Origin: Mallotus nudiflorus
Lineage: Eukaryota; Streptophyta; Magnoliopsida; Malpighiales; Euphorbiaceae
Length of the DNA stretch: 64,000 nt
NCBI GenBank assembly: GCA_947683625.1
Contig: CANTUR010000644.1
Location: 1,291,501 to 1,355,500 of the forward strand
Direction of reading: 5' to 3'
This document shows positions 22,505 through 34,013 of this stretch, one piece after another. The stretch's first letter is position 1, and each line of letters starts with the position of its first letter. Position numbers and translations under genes: made by a program. The notes under the pieces were generated by a model. The model was not told the origin of the DNA and ran no database searches. It saw only the letters and a program-made list of their open reading frames with translations.

Positions 22505-23775
22505 TAGTATTTCTTGAGGTGATCTAGGTTGATTGGCTCAATGAACTCATTTCCTTTCAAGATCTGATATTTTTGTAGCTCCCTTAGGTATAACCGACTT
22601 GACTAAATATGGTCCTTCCTAATTTGGTCTGAACTTTCATCTCGGATTAAATACTATTGCTCTAGACTACTTTAATACCATGTCCCTAGCCTTTATCTTT
22701 CTAGGCTTAACCTTCTTATTGAATGACCTTGCTATCCTTCTCTGATATATCTGATTATGAAATAAAGCATTCATCCTCTTTTCATCCAGAGATACCAGAT
22801 GATCATACCTCTTTTACATCGATTCACACTCAGTAATTTTATCTTTCATAACTACTCTCAAAGATTTGACCTTAGTTTCTATAGGCAAAATTGCTTTATA
22901 ACCATTCACTAAAAGGAATGGTGTTTAGCCCTTAGCAGTTCTAGCTGTAGTCCTATACCCCTCATAAAGCAAAAGGAAGAAACTCAAACCAATCCTTGTA
23001 AGTCTCAACAATTTTAGAGAGAATCTTCTTGACATTTTTATTAGCTACTTCTACTGCTCCATTAGCCTAAAGGCGATAAAGTAAAGACTTATGATGTTCA
23101 ATCCTATACTTCTATAACAACTCTGCTATTTTTGCATAAAATTGGACACCATTATCCATCACAACATGGTGTGGAACCCCATACCTACAAATAAGACTCT
23201 TCCCAATAAACCTTGCCATTTTTTTTCACTTTTAGAGTGTTAAAGGACTCAACCTTTACCCATCTAGAAAAGTAATCTATTTCCATAACTATATACTTAT
23301 GCCCATTGGATGTTGTTAGCCTTATTTCTCTTATAATATCATTCCCTTATGCTAAAAAGGGCCAAGGAGATGATAAACTATTTAGCATCGTAGGAGGAAG
23401 ATGGTTAAGATTCCTATAGATCTGGCATTGATGGCATTGTCTTATTGTTATGATATAATATTTTTCCATACTCATCCAATAATGCCCCAATTTGATTATC
23501 TTCTTAGCCAAGATCATCCCATTCATGTGTGAACCTTAAGCTCCTACATGAATCTCTTTCATCACCTTTTCAGCTTCATCTTTCTTGAGACATCTAAGCT
23601 ACATTCCATTTAGCATTCTTTTATATAATACTCCATCATGACTTGCATAATTACATGTAAGAACACAAAGAGCATATTTCTCTTTTGAAGTTGCTTCATC
23701 TAGATATTTTTCTTCTTCAATAAACCTTTAAATGTTATAAAACCATGGCTTCTCTTCAAGCCCTATTTGAATACC
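22505..23775 (-). pseudogene. Integrase of the Tat/Ogre-like element
   Basis: On the minus strand: a finger with CHQCQIY near 23430, the first catalytic Asp in EIDYFSRWVKVES near 23265, the second in PHHVVMDNGVQF near 23150, the Glu in NGAVEVANKNVKKIL near 23060, then the block VETYKDWFEFLPFAL. The C-terminal segment ends in GNEFIEPIN-like sequence near 22530, a common end of Tat-lineage integrases. All three DDE residues are still legible, but stops and shifts are frequent. The upstream part is separated from RNase H by a solo copia LTR. Confidence 0.8.
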
Positions 23776-25112
23776 CATAGTGAAAAAGTCCTAGAGGGGG
23801 GGGGGGGTGAATAGGACTATCGAACAAAAATGGAAAATTAAAGGAATTATTTACAAGAAGTGAGTAAGAGTAGAGAAGGAAGAATGATGAACACAAATAT
23901 TTAAGGAGTTTGGATTCTTAAATAATCCTACTTCTCCACCTAACTTATCCCCAAGTCAGAATTTTTTAATCACTCATAATATTATTAGCAAGATTGAGAA
24001 TACACAAGATTTTTATGGCTCACTCTTATAACCTTACAATCTTAAGTTTTTAAGGCTCACTCAAAAACCAAATTCCTAAGTGTTTTAATGGCTATACACT
24101 TAAACCAATTCCTTTAGAATAGAATCTCACTTCCCATTTTCTAAACCCAGAAAATAGAAGAATAATAATGTCTATTCTAATCACTCACCAACTCTCATAA
24201 GATTTATACACAAAGAATTTGTTTAGAAGAATGTTTTAGAGCTCAATTGAATGTTTAAGAAAATGATGAATGATAAATAAGTTTTATTTTTTTCAATTGA
24301 ATTCTAAGTTGTGTTTATATAGAAAACACTCAAAAATGTAGTTTTTGGATGTATCAATCATGTCTCCAACGTTTAGAATTGATTTTGAATCAATTCTTGA
24401 ACTTATGGCAGCTCAAGGGCTGCTCACGAGCTCCTCACGAGTGAACAGTGCTCGTGAGGGGTGAAATTATAGCCATTGTATTAAAAAATTCTCATTGGAA
24501 TGCTATCAAGGGTTTGCTCATGAGCAGGACATGAGCCACTAGTTTGTGAGGAGCACTGCCATCTTTTGGCAAAAATGTGCTCCAAATGCTCTATTGACGG
24601 ATGGCTTATGATCACTTCAAAAGATGCTTATTAACGGGACTAAAAAAGATCAATTCAGCCAAAATTTTCTTCATGAAAGTTATAGATAATTGTCTTATCT
24701 TTCCATAAAAATTTGAATCACCTTATTTTGATATCTATAGCTCAAGATATTGCTGAAATACCAAGAGCTATGCAAACTAAAATGCAAGCTGCATATGCTA
24801 ACTTCGACTGAAGATTTGTATACCCAAATGAACTTAGATTTTGATGAGAAAGCACAATTTGGAAATATTAAGATGTCTAATTCAAAAGTTAAGAATCTCA
24901 TTTTCACATTTAAGAGCTTTAAATAAGTCAAAATTCTTCTTCAATCTCAGAGGTTCAAACAACCCGAAAAGTCACTATTCACCCAAAAGTGTATATGCTT
25001 GGTATATGTTTGGTATATAATTCCCTACACACTTAATTGAAATTATTAGTATAAATTTTTTTTGTCAAAGTCCAAAATTATGAGTTTGACCATGCAAATG
25101 GTCAACACATAG
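23776..25112 (-). mobile_element. Solo LTR of the Sirevirus-type copia family, with target duplication CATAG
   Basis: LTR 23781-25107 (1327 bp) begins TGAAAAAGTCC and ends GGTCAACA on the plus strand, like the LTRs at 35061 and 42977. CATAG flanks it on both sides (23776-23780 and 25108-25112). No internal copia sequence remains, so it arose by LTR-LTR recombination. A run of 13 G lies at about 23795-23807. It has a single copy of the ~190-bp unit that is threefold in the other copies. Confidence 0.9.
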
Positions 25113-25500
25113 TTTGCTCTCCCCCATAACATAGAGCTCTTGATTTCATGATTACCAAAGGCTTCATAGTCAATCCAATCACATTATCCCACATCAAAGA
25201 GAGTGATGCCAGTGCATATTCCATTTAATTATCATCTTTTGGAAAATGGATGAAGAGACATTTAGTGAAGTTCTTTATTAAAGTTTTTAAATAGCAGATA
25301 TAAGGCTTCAACTTTTCCTCTTTCACCTCCCATTCTTTATTAGCCTGATTGATGACTAACATTGAATCCCCATGTACCAACAACTCTTTTGCTCCAGCTG
25401 CTATTGTTGCCTCCACTCCGTGAATGTATGCCTCATACTCAACCATATTATTTATTACCTTGAAATCTAACTTCTTATCCATTGGTATGGTTTATCCTTT
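25113..25500 (-). pseudogene. Second (archaeal-type) RNase H of the Tat/Ogre-like element
   Basis: Reads VINNMVEYEAYIHGVEATIAA, then ELLVHGDSMLVINQANKEWEVK and YICYLKTLIKNF. The NN-x-x-EYEA-x-x-x-G and GDS-x-LVINQ motifs mark the archaeal-type RNase H that Tat-lineage elements carry next to integrase in addition to the ordinary RNase H. An open stretch of 85 codons (25482-25225) survives. The catalytic Glu of EYEA and Asp of GDS are present. Confidence 0.85.
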
Positions 25501-25639
25501 TAGCGTATTAAGAATCACTCATAATCCAAATCCTTTGTTGTTTATAGCCCCATCGAAATAAAGCTTCCACTCTTGATGCTCTACAACTACTAAGTTCTCA
25601 TATGGAAACTCTAAATTCCATTATTCATCACCTTATACT

Positions 25640-26140
25640 ACATTCTGAACTAAGAATTTTGCTACTACCCTTCCTTTGATAACCTTTGTGGTAATATACT
25701 TTATATCAAATTTAGTCAGGAGTACAAGCCATCGAGACATTCTTTCAGTTAAAGCAGGTGCTTGAAATAGATATCTTAAATGATCTATCTTTGAAATAGC
25801 CTAAACCTTATAGGACTAAAAATAATGCCTCAATTTTCTTATTGCCCATATCATTATCAAACATGTCTTCTCTATCAAATCATACTTTTCCTCATATGGC
25901 ACAAACTTCTTGATAAGGTAATACACTGCATGTTCTACTTCATCCAGTCTTTCTTATGCTAACATTGCCCCTATTGCATTTTCCACTAAAGCCAAGTACA
26001 TGATCAATGGCTTACCTTGCCTTAGTGGCTTCAATATAGGCAGATTGATTAAATACTTCTTGATCTTATTGAATGCTTCATGACATTCTTCATTCCACTT
26101 CATAGGCTAGTTCTTTCTCAAGAGCTTAAAAATAGGAGCA
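25640..26140 (-). pseudogene. First RNase H of the Tat/Ogre-like element
   Basis: Minus strand gives KWNEECHEAFNKIKKYL near 26090, then KPLRQGKPLIMYLALVENA with the first catalytic Asp region altered to LALVENA, then EHAVYYLIKKFVPYEEKY and IWAIRKLRHYF. About three stops interrupt it. It follows RT at the usual distance. Confidence 0.75.
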
Positions 26141-26189
26141 TAAATAATAACAAGCTTTATGATAAACCTACTAATGTATTATAGTTTCC

Positions 26190-26840
26190 TAATGAACCCG
26201 TGTACTTCTTTCTTAGTTTTAGGCATTGGCATTTCTTGGATAGCTTTGATCTTATTTGGATCCACTTCTATTCCTTTCTTTACCTGAAGTTACCCAAAAA
26301 ATGCACTTCTTTGGATTAAGCCTCATATTGCATTTCTCAATTTTGGCTAAGAACTTGTCTAAGGCCTCAAAGTGTCCCTCTCTTGTCTCTAACTTGACCA
26401 TCATGTCATCTATATATACTTCTACTTCTTTGTACATCATGTCATGAAACAGAGTGGTTGCAGATTCTTTAATCCAAAAGGCATCACCTTATAACAATAT
26501 GTTCCATATTCTATAATGAAAGTAGTTTTGATCTTTTCCATTGCTGCCATCATTCTTTGGTGATAGCCTAAAAACCCATCTATAAATGAATACATTGCAT
26601 TAAATGTTGCACTATCAGCAAGTACATCGATATGAGGTAAAGGAAAATCATCGTTTGGACATGCTTTATTTAGGTGTCTGAAATCAACATACATCCTAAC
26701 TCGACCATCTTTCTTGGGAACTAGTACTATATTAGCTAACCATTGAGGATAGTCTAATACATCGAGGAATTTAGCCTGAACTTGCTTAGCAATCTCTTCC
26801 CTTATCTTCTCTGTCCATTATGGTCTTAATATATGAAACT
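26190..26840 (-). pseudogene. Reverse transcriptase of the Tat/Ogre-like element
   Basis: Minus strand gives YVDFRHLNKACPNDDFPLPH at about 26690, FIDGFLGYHQR, TYCYKVMPFGLKN, then after a frameshift near 26440 the catalytic VYIDDMMVKLETREGHFEAL and LNPKKCIFWVTSGK. The phrase LNKACP-DDFPLPHID is characteristic of the Tat/Athila side of Ty3/gypsy. It copies the element RNA into DNA in live relatives. Confidence 0.85.
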
Positions 26841-27950
26841 TTTGTTTAATTGGTTTAACATCTAGATATGTTGGAATATGATGTTCTATAATTTTTCTAT
26901 CTAAACTTGGCATGTCTTCATAAGTCCAAGTAAATACTATCTTGCTTTTTATTAATATTCTCTTAAAATTTTCCCTCTCTTTAGGAGTTATATCATATGA
27001 TATGGAAATGTGCTTTGGATTATTATTTGTGCCCATGTTTAATGAATCTAAGTGAATGGACTAATGTTTAACATGCATATACGATCAATATTAAAATGTA
27101 TAGAACCATCAGGATGGACATCACACAAGTAAGCCAAACTAGAATTCATATCATTAACCACAACAAAAATAGAGTTTTCATCCTTATAAATGTTGGACGT
27201 TATTACATCAATTTCTTCATAAAAAAATTACTAAAACTATTGCTAATGATAGTAGCTAAATCCTGGGGTGTCTCTTCTTCAGGTGGCAAACACAACAACT
27301 CTTCAATAACAATATTACCCATCCTCTTAGCTACTTACTTCATCGCTTCCTCTTTATTATCTTCTACCAGGTTCTGCACAATCTGCTCCTTAAATATCTT
27401 AAACCTAAGAATTCTTTTTCTAGCAATATTGATAGATTCCTTAGCATCTAGATAGTACTTGCCTTCCCCTAGCTTGATAAAACTCTCACTTAATGGCCCA
27501 ATTCTCCCTAAGAGCTTATTTCTCTTGGAATTTCCCTTCTTCCTTCCTCTTTTACTACTAAGTTCTATCTCAATGCACCCTAATCCTTCTGTGTCACTTA
27601 GACTTCTGAATTTCAGGGGTTTAGGATCCTTTCTCATTCTTTGCCAGCCCCTGTTCAAGTTGATAATTCATACTCTCCATCATCTTCATAGCCCTCAGAT
27701 CCATCTTAGTTCTATCAAGTATTCCAGTAACTTGGAAACTAGGAGGAACATATACTTATTTTTGTTTATCCTGTATAGCTGCCACAACTGCACTGGTTCC
27801 AGCTTCTGTAGTTACAACCTCTCCTTTATAAGGGAATTTTATCTTGTAGTGTCCTCCTAGAGCATGGAACCATGGCCTTCCCAAAAGCAAGACATATGTA
27901 ATAGGGATGTGTAATACCATGAACAATTAACTCTACATGTCCTATTTTAA
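26841..27950 (-). pseudogene. Protease-RT linker of the Tat/Ogre-like element
   Basis: Contains 27658-27335 (basic stretch SSKRGRKKGNSKRNKLLGR, then KEQIVQNLVEDNKEE) and 27036-26818 with ITPKERENFKRILIKSK and FTWTYEDMPSLDRKIIEHHI. The latter is the conserved pre-RT segment of Tat-lineage pol. No function beyond polyprotein linker is evident. Confidence 0.65.
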
Positions 27951-28275
27951 CTAGATCTTAGAATGTTCCCTCCACATTCCAGGTGCTATCATCATAGGCT
28001 TTGATTATAAGATTTGAACATTTTAAATCAATAGTTTTAAAACCCAAATTAGGCAAGATTTTTAATGGACACACATTAATAGAAGAACCATCATCTACCA
28101 TTGCAAAATTGGTTCTCTTTCCCCTCACTTTAACTAGGATAAATAGTGCCTTGTTATGATTTCTACCTTCTAAAGGCAAATCATCATATGAGAATATTAT
28201 CAAGCCATGCTTCTTTTCTATGACCTTTGCTACCATAGCCTCAGGTGTAGCTGTTGTTTTAATACTCATATTTGA
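27951..28275 (-). pseudogene. Aspartic protease of the Tat/Ogre-like element
   Basis: About 100 codons with TNFAMVDDGSSINVCPLKIL, the Tat-type protease active site (DDGSS replaces the DTGA of other clades), and a flap-like LIIKAYDDSTWNVEG. It would cleave Gag-Pol. It stops at 27958 and sits between gag and the RT linker. Confidence 0.75.
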
Positions 28276-30675
28276 TAGAGCCTTAATAAAAGCTCTTTAG
28301 TGGCTACCTGAATGCATTAATAATCCCCAAATGCTTACATTTGCCTTAGCTTTCTTTAAATGCTCTAAGATCAAGTATTTTTTATGCCCTTCCTCTCCTT
28401 ATATATCCTATGTCTCTTTTATTTCTATAACTCTCTCAATTTTCTTTTTTACTGCCTTATAATTCTTTCCACTTCTGATGACATGGTTCATATTAGGATT
28501 ATCACTCCATACATCAAGACCACCAGGGCTCTCTTCATCATACAAAATGTTAATAACCCTAATAATTTGATCCCTCTTTCCATCTGTCCATACTTCCATT
28601 GTGCACATTTCTTTCCTTTTCAGCTTCTTTATGTTAAATTTGCCTAAATATTGGCTCAGTAGCTCTTTAACCCCCTCTTAAGACTATTTAGGAGTTAAAG
28701 ATCCCTTATTCTTTCCTTTTACATCATCATCTTTGAAATTTTCACCCCATCCTATAGGCTTAATCTCCTCTATTGGTATATCAACTGAAGCGGGCTTATG
28801 GTAAAATACTCTATAGTCGAACTTGCCTGGAGGTTGCCCTAATAAATCTTTAACCCCTCTTAATGGCTATTTAGGAGTTTCATATTCTCTCTCTTCTTCC
28901 ATCAACTCATTATCAAACTCATCACCCCATTATAAAGGCATAATTAAATAGAACACCTTAAAATCAAATTTTCATAAGGGTTACCCTAATAAACCCTCTA
29001 CTCCTCTAGAGGCATCATAAGATTTCTCATTTTCTGTAAGGTTTAAGTTTTCAAAGGAGTCTAGAACTTCCTCTTCGCTAACTCTTGAGTTGATTATCAT
29101 GGTGGCTGGTGGTGGAACATTTTGATAGTCTGGGAAAGGGTTATTTCTAGTGTTTGGGTTGGAATTGGACTTTTTAAGGTCTGTGATTTTTTGGAGTCTA
29201 TAAAGTTTTGGATTTCATATTTTAAGTGGATATATATGTCTATGGAGTTGCCAGCTACTTAGTGAAATTTAGAGTAATTTCTTGGGTCGTAGCCTAGAAC
29301 ATTTAGGTTTGTTGGTTTAGAAAAGGTTAAGGGTCTGAGTAGCCCTTTTTAGATCAAACGGTCTAGGACTTTGGGAAGTGGTTAGTTAAAATTGGAGAAT
29401 CTCCTGGGCTGCTGAACTGCATGCACCTCTATAGCTTGGCCAGTGCTTCCTTACTTTATGCCCTCAGTTGGCAATTTTAGGTTTTTATGCCTCTAGAACT
29501 TTTCTTCTTCTCACTCTCAATCTCTTTGTCTTGTAAACCATCATCATACAGGTCTATAAATATTTTGGGATTTATCATTTATAATCTCTCAACCAAATTA
29601 AGTGACACATTACAGACTATCATCCTAGCTTAATCTTTCTTAGCCAGCTTATTTTTCATTAATCTTGCTTTGTTAAAAAATTTGGTCAAGAAATCAGAAA
29701 AGGATTCATTTGATTTTTGATTAGTCAGTTCCAAATCCTTGATGGACACTTCCAATCTAGTGTTATAATCATACTATTTCAAAAAGAATTACACAGTTCT
29801 TTGTAGTTAGCTCTGATAGACTTTTCCAACCCATGATACCAGTTTATAGCCATTCCCTCTAAGGACAATACAAACAATCTAGTGATCACTGCTAATGGGG
29901 CCTTAATAGTGCTTATAGTTATTATGTACTGACTGAGATGAATCCTAGGATCTCCAATTCCATCAAACATTTTCAGCTGAGGCATTTTGAACTTCTCAAG
30001 TAGCTTATCACCCTCCATTTATAGCATATCATTAAAGCCAAATGAATGTCCCATGCCTTGTCCTTTAATTAGCTCTTCCATCTTAGACATTTTATAGGTC
30101 AGTGCTTGCATCTGCTTGGAGTCATAGTCTTGTACTAGTTTAAGTGATGCTCTCTTTGCCTTCTCTACCATGTAGTTCTCAACATCCCTAGCTTCACATC
30201 AACAACATGTGGGTTTCTAGCAACAGGTTGCCCTTAACATTATTGGCATCAGGTGGAGCATTTGCAATAAGTGCAATAGCTGAAGTAGTAGATGGTTGCT
30301 CAATTGCAGGTAGTGGTAAGATAACAGGTTGCATCAATCCAGATAAAGCTTGTCTCAATTCATCTTGCATCATAGCCCTCATGTTATCCATCAAAGCTCC
30401 CTTAATGTCTTTTAAGGTCCAGTTTCCTCCTTGTTGTTGTTCCATTTCTATATGCTCTATTGGAGTTGGTTCAACTTTCAAGTAAAGCGGATTAATAGGA
30501 CTCTTATCTAGTATGTGAAGGATCTCTTTTGCTATGGCCTTAGGACTTAAGTCTATTCTTCTTAGTCTGCCACCTTTCCATCCCCAAATATGAGAAGACC
30601 TAGATGAATCTATGATGGTACAAAATAAGGTGTTAGTGTAATGGATGAAATGCATGTATGCATGATGCACGTGCT
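28276..30675 (-). pseudogene. Gag of the Tat/Ogre-like element
   Basis: The N-terminal part (30670-30194) has EQQQGGNWTLKDIKGALMDN and a Pro-rich linker. The capsid core (30018-29779) shows KFKMPQLKMFDGIGDPRIHL and LSLEGMAINWYHGLEKSI, the retrotransposon gag signature. Near 29250 there is GYDPRNYSKFH with an adjacent DIYIHLKYEIQNFID, a decayed zinc-knuckle-like region. Frequent stops occur between blocks and the true start is not determined. From 28276 to 28700 sequence is poorly recognisable. Confidence 0.65.
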
Positions 30676-31371
30676 ATGCAGTAAGTAGCAAGTATCAATC
30701 AAGTGTACAACATTCATCCTTCCAACCTTATTCCTCCTACACACGTGTTCAATGGCGAGTCTCTTTTTCCTAGGATTTTTTGTCTTGGCCTTAATATTAA
30801 CTGGGGATATCAATAACCAACATGCATGCCAAATCTCTCTTAAAGTAATAAAAGCATAGAAATAGTATTTCTAGCTATAAAGGTCTAGCCCAAGCTTTAT
30901 TAGCCTAAGTGGGCTTCAAAAGTATAGGCCTAGGCTTTTATAGATAGAATTAATTTATCACAATTAATCATATAAGCAATTTTGATAATTATAGGGGAAG
31001 TAACTAAGCTATTATATATGGCTAGGGTCCGGTGAAAAGTCAAGGTTCCTTTAGCAAAATGCCCTTTTTTAAGACTTGAGTTACAGGTCAAGGTCACAGG
31101 GGCCTGACATCCTTTACCAACTCGAGAGAAGACTCCCCCCCTTAAGGATATGGGTTACAACCTCTAGTCAGATGAGCTCAACAATCTCTCTTGGACTGAT
31201 TTAAGGCTAAGAGTGATGGTTAGCCAATCTACAACTCCATAAAGTTATTGGAATTATGGAATCATAAACCAACACCATCGATTTATAAGGACATTAAAAA
31301 ATGAATGCAAGAATAAAATAATAGTTAATAAAATAATTCTAAAGAACACAAGTAGAATCATTATCTCTTAT
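30676..31371 (-). other. 5' untranslated leader of the Tat/Ogre-like element
   Basis: About 0.7 kb between the primer-site region and gag. A short ORF (30813-30610) has no recognisable features. From 31117 to 31389 the leader is repeated at 48197-48480, which marks one end of the tandem duplication. Confidence 0.6.
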
Positions 31372-31389
31372 CCCTAGTGGAGTCACCAC
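31372..31389 (-). promoter_or_regulatory. Probable primer binding site of the Tat/Ogre-like element
   Basis: Minus-strand TGGTGACTCCACTAGGGA begins one base after the 5' LTR end. The leading TGG fits complementarity to a tRNA CCA end. The tRNA is not identified. The same site recurs at 48463-48480. Confidence 0.5.
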
Positions 31390-32594
31390 TATAGATAGTG
31401 GAGTTTAGTGTATGTCTAAGATTCTAGCAACTACGACATTGTTTGGGCTTATGGCCCTAGCGAACACACTATTATGTCACAAAGACATAGCATGGAGATG
31501 AGGAGTCGCCACCTAGGATAATAATTGGAATAAATAATTTTAGTGGGACTCGATTCTCTAAAAGAAAACTAGCACAACAACCAAGAGATTCTAGATATGG
31601 AATACCAACTTCTTTCAGTCTTGTGTTCATTTTGAATTATTTTATGAATTACTATCTTATTCTTTATTTACCCACAATTTTATTAAACCATAATTAAACA
31701 TCCATCTAGCCCTAAAGCAAACTAGTCATAAATTTGCATGTAAAAAATGCATACAAAGTGCATCGTCCCTAGGTCTAAATTGTTTATTTTAAAGTTAGCA
31801 AATTCTACATTATTATTACAAGTGAAATGGATTAAAGGTGGACCTACATGTTAATAAATGAGCTTAAGTCTATTCATTTTTAACTTAACTAAAGAAATGG
31901 GCCTATAATCTATAAATTCTAAAGAAAGGAATTAATTGGTGGGCCTAATTCTAACTTGATTTTAATTTAAATAAAAAATGGGCCTAAGTCTATTTGTTTT
32001 AAAAGAAATGGAATTAATGGGTTGAGTTAAAGTCTAAGTTAATTTTATTAATTGAAAGTGGGCCTAAATCTATTTAACTTAAATGGGTTTAAATTGATTT
32101 ATAATTATTTAAAACCTTAAATCCAATTAAAAGCCTATTTATTAAAATTAGTTAGGCCTACCATGGGTTTGGAGCCCTAAAGGGTTAAAAAAAAAAAACA
32201 AGCCCAAATTATCAAAACATGCCAAAATAGATCAAAATAAGCAATTATACATGAATTCTAAAAATCCTAATTCAATTTCATGCAAACCCTAGAATTAGCC
32301 TACTATCATTATTCATTTTTACTAGGGTTTTACTAAATTGAACCTCATTTACTAATTCATTTTTTAAGAACACATAAAGCTAAATTTTAGCACCTCGACA
32401 TTCTAGAATGCTGACTGGTATTTTCAAATACACCTTTGTAAAAGCTAATTTTTTATAATTAAATCCAAAAACATTATGATGTAGTCCTTAAAATCAGGAA
32501 ACTCAACACTAAAGGTCAATTTTTGATTAAATTTTCATCATAGGGGCTTTCGTTGCATTCATGCACAATTGCATCCTGAAATTGGTTGCTTACA
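31390..32594 (-). repeat. 5' LTR of the Tat/Ogre-like element (short form, internally deleted)
   Basis: 1205 bp, ends TATAGATAG and TGCTTACA. Compared with 14569-16665 it lacks about 0.9 kb between an AAAGCTAAA and a TTTTAGCACCTC segment at about 32385. The same junction is seen in the duplicate at 48481-49723. Confidence 0.87.
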
Positions 32595-32599
32595 CACAT
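32595..32599. repeat. Target site duplication CACAT, right copy
   Basis: Abuts the LTR end. The partner CATAT is at 14564-14568. Confidence 0.75.
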
Positions 32600-33260
32600 C
32601 GATACATAATTTAATATCTCTACGAGGTGGTAAACCTGGCAACTCATCAAGAAAGATATAAGGAAACTCACAAGCTACTGGTTCATCTGAGATAGATGTC
32701 TTCTCCATTATAGTATCCCTGACTACTACCAAGTATCTCTGACAATCTTTCCTTAGCATCTTCCTAGCTATGATAGTGGAGATAAGATTTAAAGGTGTAG
32801 AACTCTTATCACCCACAAACTTAAACTCTTCATCATTCAAAATTTTGAAAATCACCTTTTTAGTATGACAATCAACTATGGCATAGTGCTAAGATAACCA
32901 ATCCATACCTAGAATCATATCAAACTCCATTACATCTAACAACACCAATTATACATATAATTCTCTTATTTGCACTAACATCGGACACCTAGAAAGAATA
33001 ACTTAAGTGTTTAATGAATCATTTAGAGGTGTGGCAATGTATAAAGGAAATTATATCCTTAAAGCTTGCCAACACAACTTTGAAGTAAAAATAGGGGACA
33101 CGAAAGAATGTGTGGCACCCAAATCAATCAAATTTCTAGAATCCAAGAAACAAACTAGGAGTATACCTATTATAATGGCGTTGGATGCCTGAGCATCTTG
33201 ATGTGTGAGGGTGAAGACTCTGGGCTATCTTTGGCCCCTTGCTGGCTGGTGGCCTATACT
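32600..33260 (-). pseudogene. Protease region of the outer gypsy element, copy A
   Basis: Collinear with 6800-7385 of the inner element. The open stretch ending at 32559 shows FKFVGDKSSTPLNLISTI, ARKMLRKDCQRYLVVVRDT and DELPGLPPRRDIKLCID. Its last dozen codons are read from the adjoining Tat/Ogre LTR. The protease active site region near 33090-33150 is badly decayed. A short plus-strand ORF here is an antisense shadow. Confidence 0.75.
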
Positions 33261-33806
33261 AATGTTAGTCAGTTAAAGTCTAAAACTCATTTGCATAGGC
33301 TATGGGTAGAAATGCCGTATAAATCTCTCTCTGAATTGAGCCTAAGTGAGAGTTGTCATATGCAGCTGGATGACCTGAATGAACTAATTTAGTGCTAGCC
33401 CCTTAACAGACAACTCAATAATCATAATCCTTTGATACTCGGTGTGAGCAGTCTGAGTCCTTGTCTCTATAGCATGTAGAAAATCTAAAGGATATAAAGT
33501 CCTTTTAAATGATATCCTATAGACTTTAGCATAAAACAAGGTTGCCTCTTGGTCAGACATGCCTTGCTCATATATAGGCTACATCTACTGAACGGTTGGA
33601 GGTATATCAGCTTTCTCAAATTCCTAGTCTATAGGTTCCTCATCCTATAGCTCTCTCTACCTATGGTGACCTGCCGATCCTCGAGGTCTACCTCTACCTC
33701 TATTTTTGCACCTAACTGGCAGCTTAAGGGGTAGAACCTCATCTTGAAAAAACTTATCATCTTCAACCTCAATGAATAATGGAGCAACATGTGCTTGCCT
33801 CCTCAT
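33261..33806 (-). pseudogene. Gag of the outer gypsy element, copy A (zinc-knuckle part deleted)
   Basis: Starts at ATG 33806 with MRRQAHVAPLFIEVEDDKFF and RGRGRPRGSAGHHR, matching the inner gag N-terminus. At about 33270-33300 it jumps from the linker before protease straight to sequence equivalent to 8215, so about 0.7 kb encoding the second half of capsid and both zinc knuckles is missing. Copy B shares the deletion. Confidence 0.78.
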
Positions 33807-34000
33807 TCTGAAAAGACAACCAAAAAGATTCAGACAAAAACATACAATAAACAAACAACAAATAAACATCCTAATGGTTATGCAGAATTTTAAAAAATCA
33901 ACGAAGATTTTTCAAAGTCATAGTTGAACCTAATTTACTATAGTAGTTTTAAAGAAAATACAACTCTACTAACCTAGGTCCATAATACTAAACCTAGGCT

Positions 34001-34011
34001 TTGATACCAAC
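34001..34011 (-). promoter_or_regulatory. Primer binding site of the outer gypsy element, copy A
   Basis: Minus-strand TGGTATCAAAGC follows the LTR by four bases. It has one mismatch to the initiator-Met tRNA site. Copy B has the perfect form. Confidence 0.8.
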
Positions 34012-34013
34012 TT

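Larger units (their letters stand above)
14569..32594 (-). mobile_element. Tat/Ogre-like Ty3/gypsy element, 18 kb, with antisense genes
   Basis: LTRs at 14569-16665 and 31390-32594 flank a 14.7-kb interior. On the minus strand the interior runs gag, protease, RT, RNase H, a second archaeal-type RNase H and integrase. The second RNase H before integrase is the diagnostic feature of the Tat lineage. Between integrase and the 3' LTR lies about 5.8 kb with tandem repeats and two decayed plus-strand genes. The interior is interrupted by a solo copia LTR (23781-25107). All coding parts are broken. The two LTRs differ in length because the 5' LTR has lost about 0.9 kb. Confidence 0.88.

Noticed and set aside
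33007..33392. Plus-strand ORFs, one conserved at 50136-50321
   Set aside because: Antisense shadows of the outer element protease and gag. Conservation comes from the segmental duplication.
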